A stretch of 64,000 nucleotides of DNA. Source: Golubevia sp. BC0850 (lineage: Eukaryota > Basidiomycota > Exobasidiomycetes > Golubeviales > Golubeviaceae). The translations under genes were made by a program, and so were the position numbers. Within the stretch, counting starts at the first letter, position 1. Every line of letters begins with the position of its first letter. The stretch covers positions 806,001 through 870,000 of the forward strand of contig JAAVVG010000010.1 in the NCBI GenBank assembly GCA_012976225.1. The letters run 5' to 3'. Of the stretch, positions 49,384 through 60,318 are shown piece by piece. The notes beneath the pieces are model-generated. The model was given only the letters and a program-made list of their open reading frames with translations, did not search any database and was not told the DNA's origin.

Positions 49384-49850
49384 TCAAGGAAGAGGATGGT
49401 TTGCGGGGTCCACAGCATAACCATCTTTCTCTAGATTCTCCAGATATTCTTTGACAACCTCTTCTTTTTCGTCTGAGTGATGCTTTGGCAGTTCATGTGG
49501 ATGAAGAGGGAGCCAGCTGAAAGATGAGAAAGAGAAGTGATATGAGAACTTTCCTTTTGTCTCCGAAGATAGATATCCAAAAATAACGAGATGCTATCTT
49601 CCCCTTCCTCCACTCCAACTCCTCAACTCCTAGTCTGAGAACTAGATACTCACTCCTTCTTAGAAGTTCTTCTTCTAGTTGAGCTTCCAATTCTCTTCTT
49701 CACCATCTTTGGGTTGACCTGAACCTTATCATCTCTCCCCACAATCTTTCCACCGCTTGAAAGAGAATCTGGGTTTGTTGCTGCTATCAATTGAACTTGC
49801 GATTTAAATAGTAGAAAGAGAAGAAAGTAGAAGGGTGAGTGGGAGAACAT
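49384..49850 (-). CDS. Small predicted secreted or ER protein, unknown family
   Basis: Two exons (49850-49654 and 49516-49384) join in frame to give about 109 residues. The first about 24 residues (MFSHSPFYFLLFLLFKSQVQ) form a signal peptide or anchor. The mature part has a basic patch (MVKKRIGSSTRRRTSKKD), then a compact acidic segment (LPKHHSDEKEEVVKEYLENL), and ends EKDGYAVDPANHPLP. An in-frame ATG at VNPKMVKKR would give a 61-residue basic protein without a signal peptide, so localisation depends on the start. Splice signals (GTGAGT and TTTCAG) are strong, which supports a real gene. I do not recognise it. Confidence 0.6.
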
Positions 49851-51048
49851 TCGTTCTTTTGATGAGACAGTGACTGGAAGTGGAAGATTGGTGGTGCAGA
49901 TTGGAGAAATAGAGATGAACGTCGGACGAACTCTCTCTTCTTGAAACTGAATTGATGGCCACAGACGATCCAAGATGTATCGTGAGGGCGTGAGAGAAGA
50001 AAATGAAAGGACGAAAGAGAGAAAGAGGCGGGAGAAAGAGGCTTGGTCCCCTCAAAGTGAAATGGGAGAGGGTTGGTCAGAAGAAGAGGTCCAATCTTAA
50101 TCTCCCCAACAATTCCCAATTTAACTTCTCTAGGCCGAAAGAAGGGGTCAAACCCACAGGAGAATTGAATCTCCAGCCGCTGTCAAGAAGCATTTGGAAA
50201 GTTGTCGTGTGCGTGTTGCAAAAATAGAGCCGCAGGGGCCGTAGGTTCACGCTGCACGTCACCCCCTTGTTTTTGATAGGGAGGCGTCGTGCTTTCAATT
50301 TGAGACCTCCTTTCCCACATACTCATCCCTCCTTTGTTTCTCCTCTTGAAGCACTCTCTCGAAAAACGAGTTTCACAGAATGTCGGACTCGAAATACTCA
50401 GGCATTTCGCGAACTTCGATTTCTACTTCCCCGTGCCATCTGAAGGAAACATTCAGAAGTCTGCCTTGGAAAGATAGAGTTGAAGTGTGGAACAAGATGA
50501 GACGAATCCCGGAAGAAAGAGGTTGCAATGCCAGAATAAGGCGATGAGGCAAAAAAAAAGAAGAGAGAAGAGTCCCTTCGATGGGTGGCAAAATGTGACA
50601 CCAAACCCAAATTGATTCAGCCATCGTTATGTGACAGACCTACCCTGCCCACGAAGCTACGAGAGCGATCCCGGAAGACTCATTTCCTCAAAACTCAATT
50701 CTCTCTTTCATATGTAATTGACGGAGGGATGGAATGGCATGTTCCGAAAGAGAGATTGAACGATGGTTTGTTGACTGACTCTTTCTGCAAAGATTAGAAC
50801 GACTTCGCGCAACAAGATGTGCACACGGAAGAAAATTGAATTCGCAAGTTTAGGACTACATAGAATGAAGTTAGAGCGTATGAAATATGCAGCCAAGCGA
50901 CTAGTGCGTGAACAGAGCATGGCTTGTCCATCAACCAACCCCTTTCGTGCTCTCCTTATAAGAACTCTCAAGATCGGTTTGTCTTTCTCTTGACCTTCCT
51001 TTTCTCAGTAAACTTGCTCATCTTTTCTTCTACTCCTTCCGTCTTCTA
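49851..51048. other. Divergent intergenic region
   Basis: About 1.2 kb separate the small minus-strand gene and the plus-strand Cys-rich secreted gene. Open frames at 50003-50227, 50373-50624 and 50708-50971 overlap on opposite strands without domains. Promoters for both neighbours probably lie here. A run of nine A occurs near 50,550. Confidence 0.4.
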
Positions 51049-52171
51049 ATGCTTCCCCTTCAAGTGAATGTTTTGGCTCTGGTAGCAGCAAGCTTGATGG
51101 TTTCAGGATCTCCCATCGGGGAAAGGGCAGCGCCCGACAACACGGTGAGTTTCAAACATTCGGATCAATTGAAAGAGCGTCACCTCAAATGCTGATTGCA
51201 AGCAGTGGCCGCCATTTCTCCTCGATACTGATGCGTCAAACCGTTGCTCATTGCCTCTCGCCTCCTCCCAACAGGTTAAGGTCACTTCAGTTTTAGACCA
51301 CTGTCTAATTCTTCCCAAAGCTAAGCAGACCACTGTAGATGCCAGTGAAGGTCCAGGGTAACTATTTTCTTCCCTTCTTCAGAGTGATGCTTGGTTTCAC
51401 TCCCACGCGCGCTAGTGCTTCAGTTGACCCGTCTTCTTTTCTCTCCCCTTTTTATGCACAAAGTGGCGGCCAAAGCTTTTGTACAAAGAAAGGTCTGGCT
51501 GGTCAAGGTGAGAAGATTCCTTTTCTCTTCAATGCTTTCTCAGTATTGACGACAATTTCCTTTTTCAGGCAAACTGCCGGCTACGTTTTGGAAGAAGGGC
51601 GCGGTGCACTTCAAAAAGACTCCTAGATATGTTCAACTAACTGGTGAGTAGATGCACTAAGAAGTTGTTAGAGAATTTATTTCTTTCAACCTTTCTCATT
51701 CACTCATTTCTCTTTACCCATAACCAGGTTGCATCAGACCTCGTTCAACTCTTCACTTGTTAGCGACTGGTGAGTCTAAAGTGTAAAAAGGGTCTTTCTG
51801 GAAGGCATTGTCGTTTCTCGACCCATCTTCTCTTTTGCTTTCCATTCATGTCTGCAGATGAAGGGGGATCTTTCAGCTCAGCTGGAGGGGAGGACGGGAG
51901 CGGATCTCCACCCGGAAGTACGTGTACCGGATACAACTCATATCTGGAGATTATCGGTAAGTGTATGCTTTTTTTGCTCCAGATCTGAGCCGATAGAGCC
52001 CCTCTGATCTTCGTTCTTCTCTGCCTTACCCTTGTTTTCCCTGCAGAACCTGACGTCAGCAGAGCATGTATAAGATGCTGCAAAGATCCTATCGATTGTG
52101 ATCCTTCTAGAGATTCTGAGGGATGTATGGTGGCAGTGCCTGGAATTTACAAGGGGTGCGAAAAAGATTAG
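51049..52171 (+). CDS. Conserved Cys-rich fungal secreted protein with CIRCC motif
   Basis: Seven small exons (51049-51144, 51275-51357, 51383-51507, 51569-51643, 51728-51769, 51858-51956, 52047-52171) join with consistent phases. MLPLQVNVLALVAASLMVSG is the signal peptide. The mature chain shows SVLDHCLILPKAKQ, GQSFCTKKGLAGQG, the strand AVHFKKTPRYVQLTGCIRP, PGSTCTGYNSYLEII and finally SRACIRCCKDPIDCDPSRDS, EGCMVAVPG and YKGCEKD. I recall this order (FCTK, then YVQLTG, then C-GY, then CIRCC, then GC-VIPG) from uncharacterised secreted proteins widespread in basidiomycetes. The Cys spacing suggests a disulfide-stabilised extracellular fold. Function is unknown. Exon 3 is the least certain: a larger intron ending at GCACAAAG would remove its first half. 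Confidence 0.8.
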
Positions 52172-53225
52172 ACAGCAGAGCGTCGAATGCACCTTGTTGA
52201 ACAAGTTCTTGGAGTCTCATCTGGAATGAATTGGTTGGTCTGATTTTCCTCGGATTTCTTAGTAGAGGTGATTTGAATCCTAGTCAAGGAAAGATCGAAA
52301 AGGTTACGAGATTCTTTCTCTCGAGGTCATAGAAAATTGGCGACATGACGGGAGAAGATCGAGACGAGGCGAGAAGAAACAGAAGAGAGTGGTAGAGAAG
52401 AAAACCCCCCCCCAAAAAAAACAGAAGAGTATTCGAAGGAAAGTGAAAATGGTAAATCATAAATCCGTTTGACAAGGTCGGTAAAGAACAGACCGGAAGA
52501 AAGACGAAGATGAAGTCGAGAAGAAGCAAATGTGCTTAAAGCGCAACTCTTTCAGTTCTTCAAGAATTCGACTGTTTCCAGTGAATTTTCAAGGTGAACA
52601 AGCATCTAAAGATTTCCAGGAGTTTTTTTCGTGTTCAAGGTTGCGGAAGTGGTGAGCTGACAAGACCTACGAGAAGGGATCATGAGGGGAGGCAGGCGAG
52701 AAGAATACACAGAAAGGAAAGGGGAGAGTACCCAGAACAGGCCCGAAACTTTCCAGATCTCAGAAAATCTGATTTCGGCTGGCTACTCTCAGAAAGAAAA
52801 AGGAACTGGATGCAGAGTTCTTCCCAGTGCAGCGAAGTAACGGGTCCTCAATTCTCTTTCTACATTTGTTCATTTCTTTGTCTCGTCGCTTTCCATCAGC
52901 TGACTCAGTAAATTTCAATTCTAGTTGTGTTCAGACCCTAGACTCAGCTCAGTGGGGCCTACTCCCTGCCAAGCTGAAACGGTTTCCGTCGACCCAGACT
53001 CTCCAGACGACTTGATCAGGTCCAGGTTGAGGTTCAACGCTCAACGTTTGGCAGTTTTTTCTGTAACTACTTCCAGAGAAACTACTGCGTTGGTCGCAAA
53101 GGAAGGAGAACCAAATCGGGTGGGAATAGTATAAAAGAGACGAGGTCTTAGTCACCTGTTCTCTCTTTCCCCACCATCCCTTACTCTGTCTTCCTCTCTA
53201 TTCTTCAAACTTCTCATCAAGCATC
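52172..53225. other. Intergenic, nothing recognised
   Basis: There is no supported gene. A C9 run followed directly by A8 lies near 52,405-52,421. The last about 100 bp precede the ATG of the decayed secreted-protein gene and look like its former promoter. The plus-strand frame at 52594-52911 has no domain. Confidence 0.4.
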
Positions 53226-54735
53226 ATGAGACTCTCATACCTCACCTTCATCTCACTCACTTTCGCCTTAATCCGCGTGCGAGCTTAAGACTCTTCTCCA
53301 GATGCAGCTCCAAGTCCTCAAGTCGCTGCAGGAGGTCCTATTGAAGATGGCAGCGCCTTCCCTACCGACCTCAAGTCTATCGAAGCAACCGCCCTCAAAA
53401 TAGAACAAACCGGAGGCGTTGATCCCACCGCCGCTCCCAACCAACCTCCAGCTGAAACTGAAGTCACTGCTGTCGATGGAGAAAGCTTACTGAAGCTGGG
53501 ATCTCTAGCCAGCGTCGTTCTCCTTTGGAAACGAGAGTTGCCGTCAGGAGTTGAGAGCCTTGCTTCAACAAAGGAAATGTAGTTCAGAGTCTTGGGGCCA
53601 ATGACCACATCACCTCCGAGGCTTCCACCTCTACGAGAGACCCTTCGATACAGGGAACGGCCTATCTCACGTACAAGTTGGTCTCCAACTCCACCTACAA
53701 CGCCAATGACTATTTGGCTTTCTGCGATTCAATTCGAGAGTGTCATTTCGCCAATGTCTATTACGAATTCAACAATGCCTTGTACGATTGGTGAGTAGTG
53801 GAGTAGATTCGAGGCGGAAGCTCGTTTAAGTTTCCTCCACACACTGACTTCTTTTCCCGGCATCAAATGTTTTCGTGTTTCTTCAGGGTCTTCTCTGAGA
53901 AGAGCAATTCAGTCGGTGCGATCTAAGGAGACGTACACACTGCGGCTGAGAAGACGAACTTTGCAGGTGAGCAGTGGCTGTCTCAAACCAACAGAGAGAA
54001 GCCCGAAACTTACCTTCAACTCTCCATCTTTCTATCTCATAGGTCAACAGCTCCAGAACCACTCGCTCGTATCACTCTTTCTACCGGGTTCTCCAAGGAG
54101 ACTCCTTTCACCCCTTCCACTCCAACAGGCTACTCCCTGTCTTTCGATCCCACTTCTCTAGCTAGCACGGACGGGTCATTCCTTGGCTCTGCCACTATCA
54201 GCTCGTACGACGTCACTGCTTGTGCAGCTCTCTGCAACAGTCGACCAGCTCATGATCAGCTCGGAACCTGTCAATCCTTCAACATTTGGAGATCTCTGGT
54301 CGACAAAATGCCAACGACCTATACGTGCCAGTTCTACGCCGCTCCAATCACTAATTCGGGAGCCACTTATTCAGGAAACGCACAATTGAAGTTAGAGGTC
54401 ACCATGAGCAGAGGTTACAATCGAATCAATTCAATTGTCAACGGAAAGTTCAGAAATGACGACAACTGGATCCTTTCAGGTGGCGTCAACACTGCGATTT
54501 ATGGGTGTGGACATGGCGATTCTGGTTCCTATTACAGCGGGTTAACAAAGTACTACAATCCCTATGAAAACCTTGGCTCTTTTCTCAGACTTCGAACACT
54601 TTCGTCTTGAGATGGAACGGAATCTCTCTCAATGTTCCTTCCCCTATGCCTTCCACCAATTCCGTGTTTGTTCCCGCGGATATCGAAATGACTGGGTCTG
54701 GAAACGATGTCTTGGAGTTCTGCGGTGGATCTTAG
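53226..54735 (+). pseudogene. Decayed secreted-protein gene of a conserved fungal family
   Basis: The remnant opens with a perfect signal peptide (MRLSYLTFISLTFALIRVRA) that is followed at once by TAA. Further on, family motifs are readable in changing frames: ECHFANVYYEFNNALYDW, then DVHTAAEKTNFAG (preceded by a TAA where functional relatives have Tyr), GYSLSFDPTS, SSYDVTACAALCNSRP, CQSFNIWRSLVDKMPTTYTC, LEVTMSRGYNRINS and finally MTGSGNDVLEFCGGS. I recall this motif order from a secreted glycoprotein family common in fungi whose role is not established. Intron signals are still visible, for example GTGAGT after NALYDW near 53,790, so it decayed as a genomic gene rather than a retrocopy. At least two nonsense codons and more than one frame change make it non-functional. 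Confidence 0.75.
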
Positions 54736-54951
54736 TATAGGTGAACCTACCGCTCCGATTTTTCTCTTTTCCTTCTATGATCACACGCTTTGCGACCGCC
54801 CTTCTTGTCTCTTTCTCAATCTCTGTTATCTTCCCCGGTCCTCTTCTCAAAGTAACCCTCGGTTTCCTGTGTCCAATTTATACTCTGTCACCAATTCAAA
54901 CAGTTCCACCAAATCGTTGTTTCTCCCCTAAGGGCTCTTGTAAACGTTTTG
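54736..54951. other. Intergenic, nothing recognised
   Basis: This short spacer between the decayed secreted-protein gene and the exon-like repeat is pyrimidine-rich and has no domain in any frame. Confidence 0.35.
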
Positions 54952-55101
54952 GTGTCACCTTGTTGAGGAGCATAACCACCAATGGATCGTCCTTTTATTT
55001 GATTCTGACTGTTTGAGAAAGAAAGCAAAAGAAAGAAGAATTAGAATCAGAAACGACCAAGAATACCCAGTCAAGCATGAAGGTGCTTCTACGAGAGAAG
55101 G
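54952..55101 (-). repeat. Exon-like 150-bp repeat, copy A
   Basis: On the minus strand this reads from CCTTCTCTCGTAGAAGCACC to CAACAAGGTGACAC and matches 59682-59832 on the plus strand at roughly 85-90 percent by eye. Its last third is bounded by an acceptor-like TTTCTCAAACAG and a donor-like AG|GTGACA, and encodes KGRSIGGYAPQQ in one phase in both copies. It looks like an internal exon plus its upstream intron from an unidentified gene, copied twice in opposite orientation around the Tvp38 gene. Confidence 0.7.
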
Positions 55102-55632
55102 AGGTGTGGAATGGGGTGTCGAAAGGAAGTGAGAAGGAAGGAAAGAGGGGGAGAGGGGGAACTTGGAGATGAGAAAGTAGAAAGCTAAGTCCTTTCCGAG
55201 AATCTTTCCCATCGGTCCCTTTTGTTTTGAGATCTAGAACATTCTCCAAGCACCTACAGAGTCTAAATCTAAAACTGATTCCAAACCTGAAAATCAAGAT
55301 AGACTTGGAGTGTGCGCCAGTAGAGTTAAAGAAATCGGTTGGAACTGATGAAGAAGATGAAGAGGAGAGAAGAGTTGATGTGATGGTTGGGATTTCGGGA
55401 AGAAAGAATCAAAAAAAAGATGAGATGAGCTCGAGGAGATCAGGAGAAGGAAGAGAGAGCAGGAGAACGAACTCTATTTTTGGTCTCAAGCGGAGATGAG
55501 AGGGCGACCACGTTGTTCCCTTATCACCTGTACTCTGGAATTCTTTTCTTCTTTCTTCTCAACTTCTCTCTAAATAATACTTCTTAACATCATCTTTTCC
55601 ATTCTCTCTCTCTCCTACTTTACCATCTCAGG
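55102..55632. other. Upstream region of the Tvp38 gene
   Basis: A purine-rich segment (55,110-55,170) is followed by a pyrimidine-rich tract (about 55,540-55,630) leading to the ATG, as expected for a fungal promoter and 5' leader. The plus frame at 55227-55499 is not supported by any domain. Confidence 0.4.
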
Positions 55633-58600
55633 ATGGCTCCCTCGACGAGCCATGCAACTACTCATTCTCATAGCCTGGCAGGATCCACTCCCAATTTCGA
55701 ATTATCCTCAGATCCTCTAACCATCAACCATAACAAGAACAAGAACAACACTCATTCAAAATCTCAATTTCAATCCAATCGATCCCCTTCAACTTCTGAT
55801 TTACCTCAAGATTCCCGATTAAAAAAGAAGCCATCTCCTATCAACACTAATACCAATGGCAATACTAGTATAGTCAACATGATTTCACCTGTTCAATCTA
55901 CTGTTCAAACTAATCAATCAAGTTCAGCTAACAAGAGACGCACTTTGACTGGTCATGGTCACGGTCATGGCCATGCACATGGCATTGGTGGAGTGAGAGA
56001 TGAGGAGGGGAAGAGACCTACCAGTCCTCAGTGAGTATCAAGCTTTAGAGTTGATTTTCATTCGGAGTGAAAGAGTAGATTTAGATTAGGTTAAACAGAG
56101 GAGTAGGAGAGAGAATGGGACCGAGGCGGTAGTAGGACGAATGGGGGAGGGGGTGGGAGATTCCGTTCCTCGAGAACGCTCGGAGGAAGGACAAGTCAAG
56201 ATGAGACTCGCTCAAAGCTTCTGGAATCTATTTCTGAGCTTTATTTCCCTTTTGGGAGGATGTTCCAGAGAGAAAGTACGAAATAGTAGGGGTACATCTT
56301 TCACTATCTACTCGCAGCCTCCCTTCCTACCCATTCCCTTCCGCCCACGTTTCAAGCCGATGACAACACTGCCATTTCAAAGTTCTTGGATCTTAAAAGC
56401 TTGATCTTCGCTTCACGGAACGGAAGGATCGGAGAATTTCGTCACGCATTTGCAATGTCCCCTTATCGCATAGCAACATGAACCTCTCTCTCTCCACGAG
56501 GTCATACTTTCCCGTCTCCCCTTGTCGGTGAAACGTTGCTTTCTATTCCTTTCCTCTTTCCTCTTTCTGACCTTTCCTTCTCCCACCCCGTCTCTACGCT
56601 TATAGTATCACAACCACTTCCTCCAGACATTCAACTTCTCAATCTCTATCTCAAACCTCATCTCCTTCAGCCACTTCACATTCAAGATCTAATTCTCATT
56701 CTCATAACCTTTCACGTCCTACTTCCAGGAGTATGTCTCGTTCCTCTGCTTCTCAACAAGATGAGAGAGCTCAAGATGAGAGTGTTGATGATGAGAAGTT
56801 CAAAGGTCATCCTTTGAGAAGTGGATCTGGAAATACGATAACAAGTTCCAGTACTGGAAGATTCACTCCTACGAGCTGGTTTGGAAGTAGAGATAAAGAG
56901 AGGGAGAGAGATCATCAACCAGTTTTTGATGATCCGAGTTCGATGGACGATGAAGATGATGATGACGGAATGAATGCTTCTAGAGAATCTATATTGGATG
57001 ATTTGGGATCGAAAAATGGAGGTTTTGATAAGGGAAAAGGTAAGGCGAAAGGGAAGGGCAAGAGTTGGGAGAATGGGAATGGTTATGGAGAATTTGATAG
57101 ATCTCCAATTTTTGATGAGGATTTGAATCTAGATGATGATGAACTTACAGAAAAAGAAAAGGATGGAAAGAGAAGAGAAAGAAGAAATGAAAACTCAAGT
57201 TTCAGTGGTAGGAAAACTCCGAAAGTTTATAGACCTTTAGAAGAAAGTTCTAGGAAGAACTCAAATGGTACCGGAAATCAAAATGGTAATTCACTCAATT
57301 ATTATGATGAATCACAATCTGAAATTTCAATTTCTATGACCAATTCGATTTCAAACGGTAGTTTGAAAATTGTTAATCCTTTAGCAAGACATGGCTCTAT
57401 TAATCTATCTTCATCATCCTCAAAGAAAAAGTCGAAACGTTCTAAGAAGCAAAAGAAGCCCTCTCCAACTCTTCTTTCAGATCTTTCAAATCTTTATCAT
57501 TCTTTTCGAGCTTTCTTGACTTTGCTTAAATCTCCTAATCTTTTATTTTCGAATGTTTTCGAATCTTTGAGTTCTTCGGTCAGAGCTTTAGATGAATCTT
57601 TTAGGAATCCAATTACTGGGAGAAGAACATTCAAGCCTACTTGGTTTGAAGCTTACATTCCATTACTCATTTGGTTAGGGATTAGTTTGAGTTCTACGAT
57701 TTTAGTCTTGAGTTTTCATACTGAAGTTTTCGGGTTTCTGGATAGATTGGCTAGCGGATTGAGAGAAATGGGTTGGAAAGGTGAGGTTGGGATGGGGGCT
57801 TTGATTTTCATTACTACTTTTCGTGAGTATTCGAAGATTTCCACTTGTCCCTTTGCGGATTCCCGCTCGAAGCTCAGCCCATCCGGAAGCTCATTTCTTC
57901 CCTTTTCTCATCTCCATCTGCTTGCCTCACAGCTCCACTCCCACTCTACTCGACTTTGATCATCCTCTCGGGCTTCACCTTTGGGCTGATCCAAGGGTTC
58001 ATCGTCTCATATATCGCAGCTCTTTCGGGTGCGATCATGGTTTTCGTTCTGAGTAGAACTTTCTTGAGAGGTTGGATGAGAGGTTTACTGGAGAAGAGTG
58101 GAGGGTTGAAGAAGGTGAGCTTTAGGACCTGTGACCCAGAGTAGAGTTATTAAAAAACTCTTCCTTCTTCGATGACCTTTCTTCTCACCCCATCTTTCAT
58201 CTTTGCCCACTTCTCACAGGTCGTCTTTGCGATCGAAAAACAACCCAAACTACTCTTTCTAATCCGTCTAGCACCTTATCCTTACAATCTAATGAATACT
58301 TTGCTAGCATCCTCAAGAACTTTAAGTCTCAAGACCTATACCATTTGCACGGCTTTAGCCCTGCCCAAACTATTGGTCCATTGTTGGCTAGGAGCTAACA
58401 TCAGTAGCTTTGGCGCTTATCATGGAGTCGAAACTTCAAATCCTTCAAGCTCGAATTCTACTATTGTCGATGAAAATCCCTCTTCAAACTCAACAGACTC
58501 GACTGGAGCAGTGGGAGGAGTCACAGACGAAGCAACGGCTTCTGCAGAAAGAACTAAAAGAATCGCAGGCTTCGTTGGAGTCGGTCTATGCATTGGAATC

Positions 58601-59107
58601 TTCCTCTACTTGTTGGTCGTTGCTAGAAGAGCTGTGGATGAACTAGACGACGAAGACGAAGATGACGGAGTCTATGACGTCGATGCTTTGAGAAGAAATC
58701 GAAGAGCAGTCGATGGAAGCGACGAAGAGAAAAGTGGGAGTGTGGATGAAAGTGACAGAGATCTCTCAGATGAAGATGAAGAAGATCAATTGCTTTCTAA
58801 TAGAAGAGCTGAAGGTTCGAATTTCAAAGATGCTTTGGTCATGAGAGAAAGACAAGCTGATAATTCTTTCAAATTGAACGGTAATCACAGTGGATCCAAT
58901 TCTCAAGATGCAAGTCATAGGATTTCTTCTTCTTCTACTTCTTCTTCTACTAATTCTAATGAACTTAGTTTGGCGGAGAAAATCGCTGAAATGGAATTTA
59001 GCGCTGAAAGCTATGATACTGGAAGACATAGATCTGGGTCTGAAGCTGCTAAGAGAGGGCTGGGTAGGAACGGAGATGAAATTGGTTGGAATTTGGGGAG
59101 GACCTGA
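55633..59107 (+). CDS. TVP38: Tvp38/TMEM64 family (VTT-domain) Golgi membrane protein
   Basis: VTT-domain proteins sit in Golgi or endosomal membranes and some relatives scramble lipids. Four exons (55633-56030, 56606-57822, 57933-58114, 58220-59107) give exactly 894 residues. About 500 N-terminal residues are disordered and Ser-, Asn- and Asp-rich, with a HGHGHGHAHG patch near 55,960. The membrane core begins FEAYIPLLIWLGISLSSTIL and continues through GALIFITTFPPLPLYSTLI, the family core GFTFGLIQGFIVSYIAALSG and FVLSRTFLRGWM, then LIRLAPYPYNLMNTLLASS and LPKLLVHCWLGANISS. A further helix (FVGVGLCIGIFLYLLVVARR) precedes an acidic, Ser-rich tail. Yeast Tvp38 is about 340 residues, so this homologue is greatly extended at both ends. 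Intron 1 is unusually long, about 575 bp. Confidence 0.9.
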
Positions 59108-59681
59108 GGAACTTCAAGGTGCAAGAGTTGGGGGGGGGGGAAGATTGGTAGGGCGAGGGAAGCAGCACAAGGCTCGCCCTCAACAAAACTTCAAACCGTT
59201 TCTCAGAACTTCAACAGTTTTCACTTCCAGTTTCATTCACGGTTTCCAAACGTCAAGATCGAATCACAATTCCAGAATAACGTGTCTACAAGACATCCAC
59301 TCGCCTTTATTTCTCCTCTCTCTGCCTTCCTGCTCTTCGCTCTCATGCTTTCCGGCCACTCGAGCCTTCATCAGCTTCAAATACATCTATCAATGTTTAT
59401 CAGCCATCCCGTCTCACTTTCTGCCTCGTCCTTCTCGTCAGCAAACTTCGATCATTTCTCTCAGTCCTTCTATTTCTCTTCCCGATAGCATCTATTGCCA
59501 ATCAATTTAACTAATGTACATAATAACCAATCCTCAAACTGTAGATAGTCATCATATCTTTTCTCGGATGCTTCGAAAAAAACCAGAGGGTGGGGAGCTC
59601 ATTCGCGCGACATCATCACTACTCCTCTTGACATCTTCGTACACGAGATTTTTGTTACCATCTTCCCCCTCTTTCCATTTT
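59108..59681. other. 3' flank of the Tvp38 gene
   Basis: A run of ten G follows shortly after the stop (near 59,131). The rest is pyrimidine-rich with no domain in the overlapping open frames. It probably includes the Tvp38 3' untranslated region. Confidence 0.4.
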
Positions 59682-59832
59682 TCCTTCTCTCGTAGAAGCA
59701 CCGTCATGTTTGTCTGGGTATTTTTGCTCGTTTCTGATTCTGCTTCTTCTTTCTTTTGTCTTTCTTTCTCAAACAGTCAGAATCAAATGAAAGGACGTTC
59801 CATTGGGGGTTATGCTCCTCAACAAGGTGACA
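59682..59832 (+). repeat. Exon-like 150-bp repeat, copy B
   Basis: This is the inverted partner of 54952-55101. It carries the same acceptor-like AAACAG, the short coding block QNQMKGRSIGGYAPQQG and the donor-like AG|GTGACA. Differences from copy A are scattered substitutions (for example ATGAAAGG against ATAAAAGG) with little length change. Upstream, SFSRRSTVMFVWVF also matches copy A in translation. The parent gene is not in this window. Confidence 0.7.
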
Positions 59833-60318
59833 CGTGACACCCTAGACAAACCACAAGAAACAAAGAGTTCATACCTCGAATCAATTTGATCTAGCGTTTG
59901 TCTACTGAAGGTACTTTCGGCACCGTTCCACTCCATCTCTCACTCACATCCTCACAGTATTTCTGCTCCTAGTGCTGTAGGGATTGTTCACGAGACAAAG
60001 ATATTTTTTGAATCAAAAATCTGAACGTTGAACGTTGAACTCATTTGCCACGCTGCCACTATCTTTCGATGGATTAGTTGATTGATTGAAGAAGGAGTCT
60101 GAGATGGCCGCGTTTCTCACGAAAAGTCTTCCTCAAAAACTCTTCTTTCTTCCTTCTAAACTTCACATCTTCTGCCTTTTCAACTTAAACGAAAGGTTCA
60201 GCTCATCTCGATATACTTTGTCTAGAGTGAGTACCTGTCAAGCTGACTCCTAATAGGCGACAGCCTTAGATCTGATTCTTTGCCTCTTTCCATCTCTCCC
60301 CCTCTCAGCCTTTGGATC
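59833..60318. other. Intergenic upstream of the F-box-like unit
   Basis: There is no domain in any frame. This may contain the promoter of the plus-strand F-box-like unit whose ATG is at 60319. Confidence 0.35.

Noticed and set aside
52405-52421. A C9 run directly followed by an A8 run
   Set aside because: It is a simple homopolymer junction in intergenic DNA with no sign of function, though it may be a place of sequencing error.
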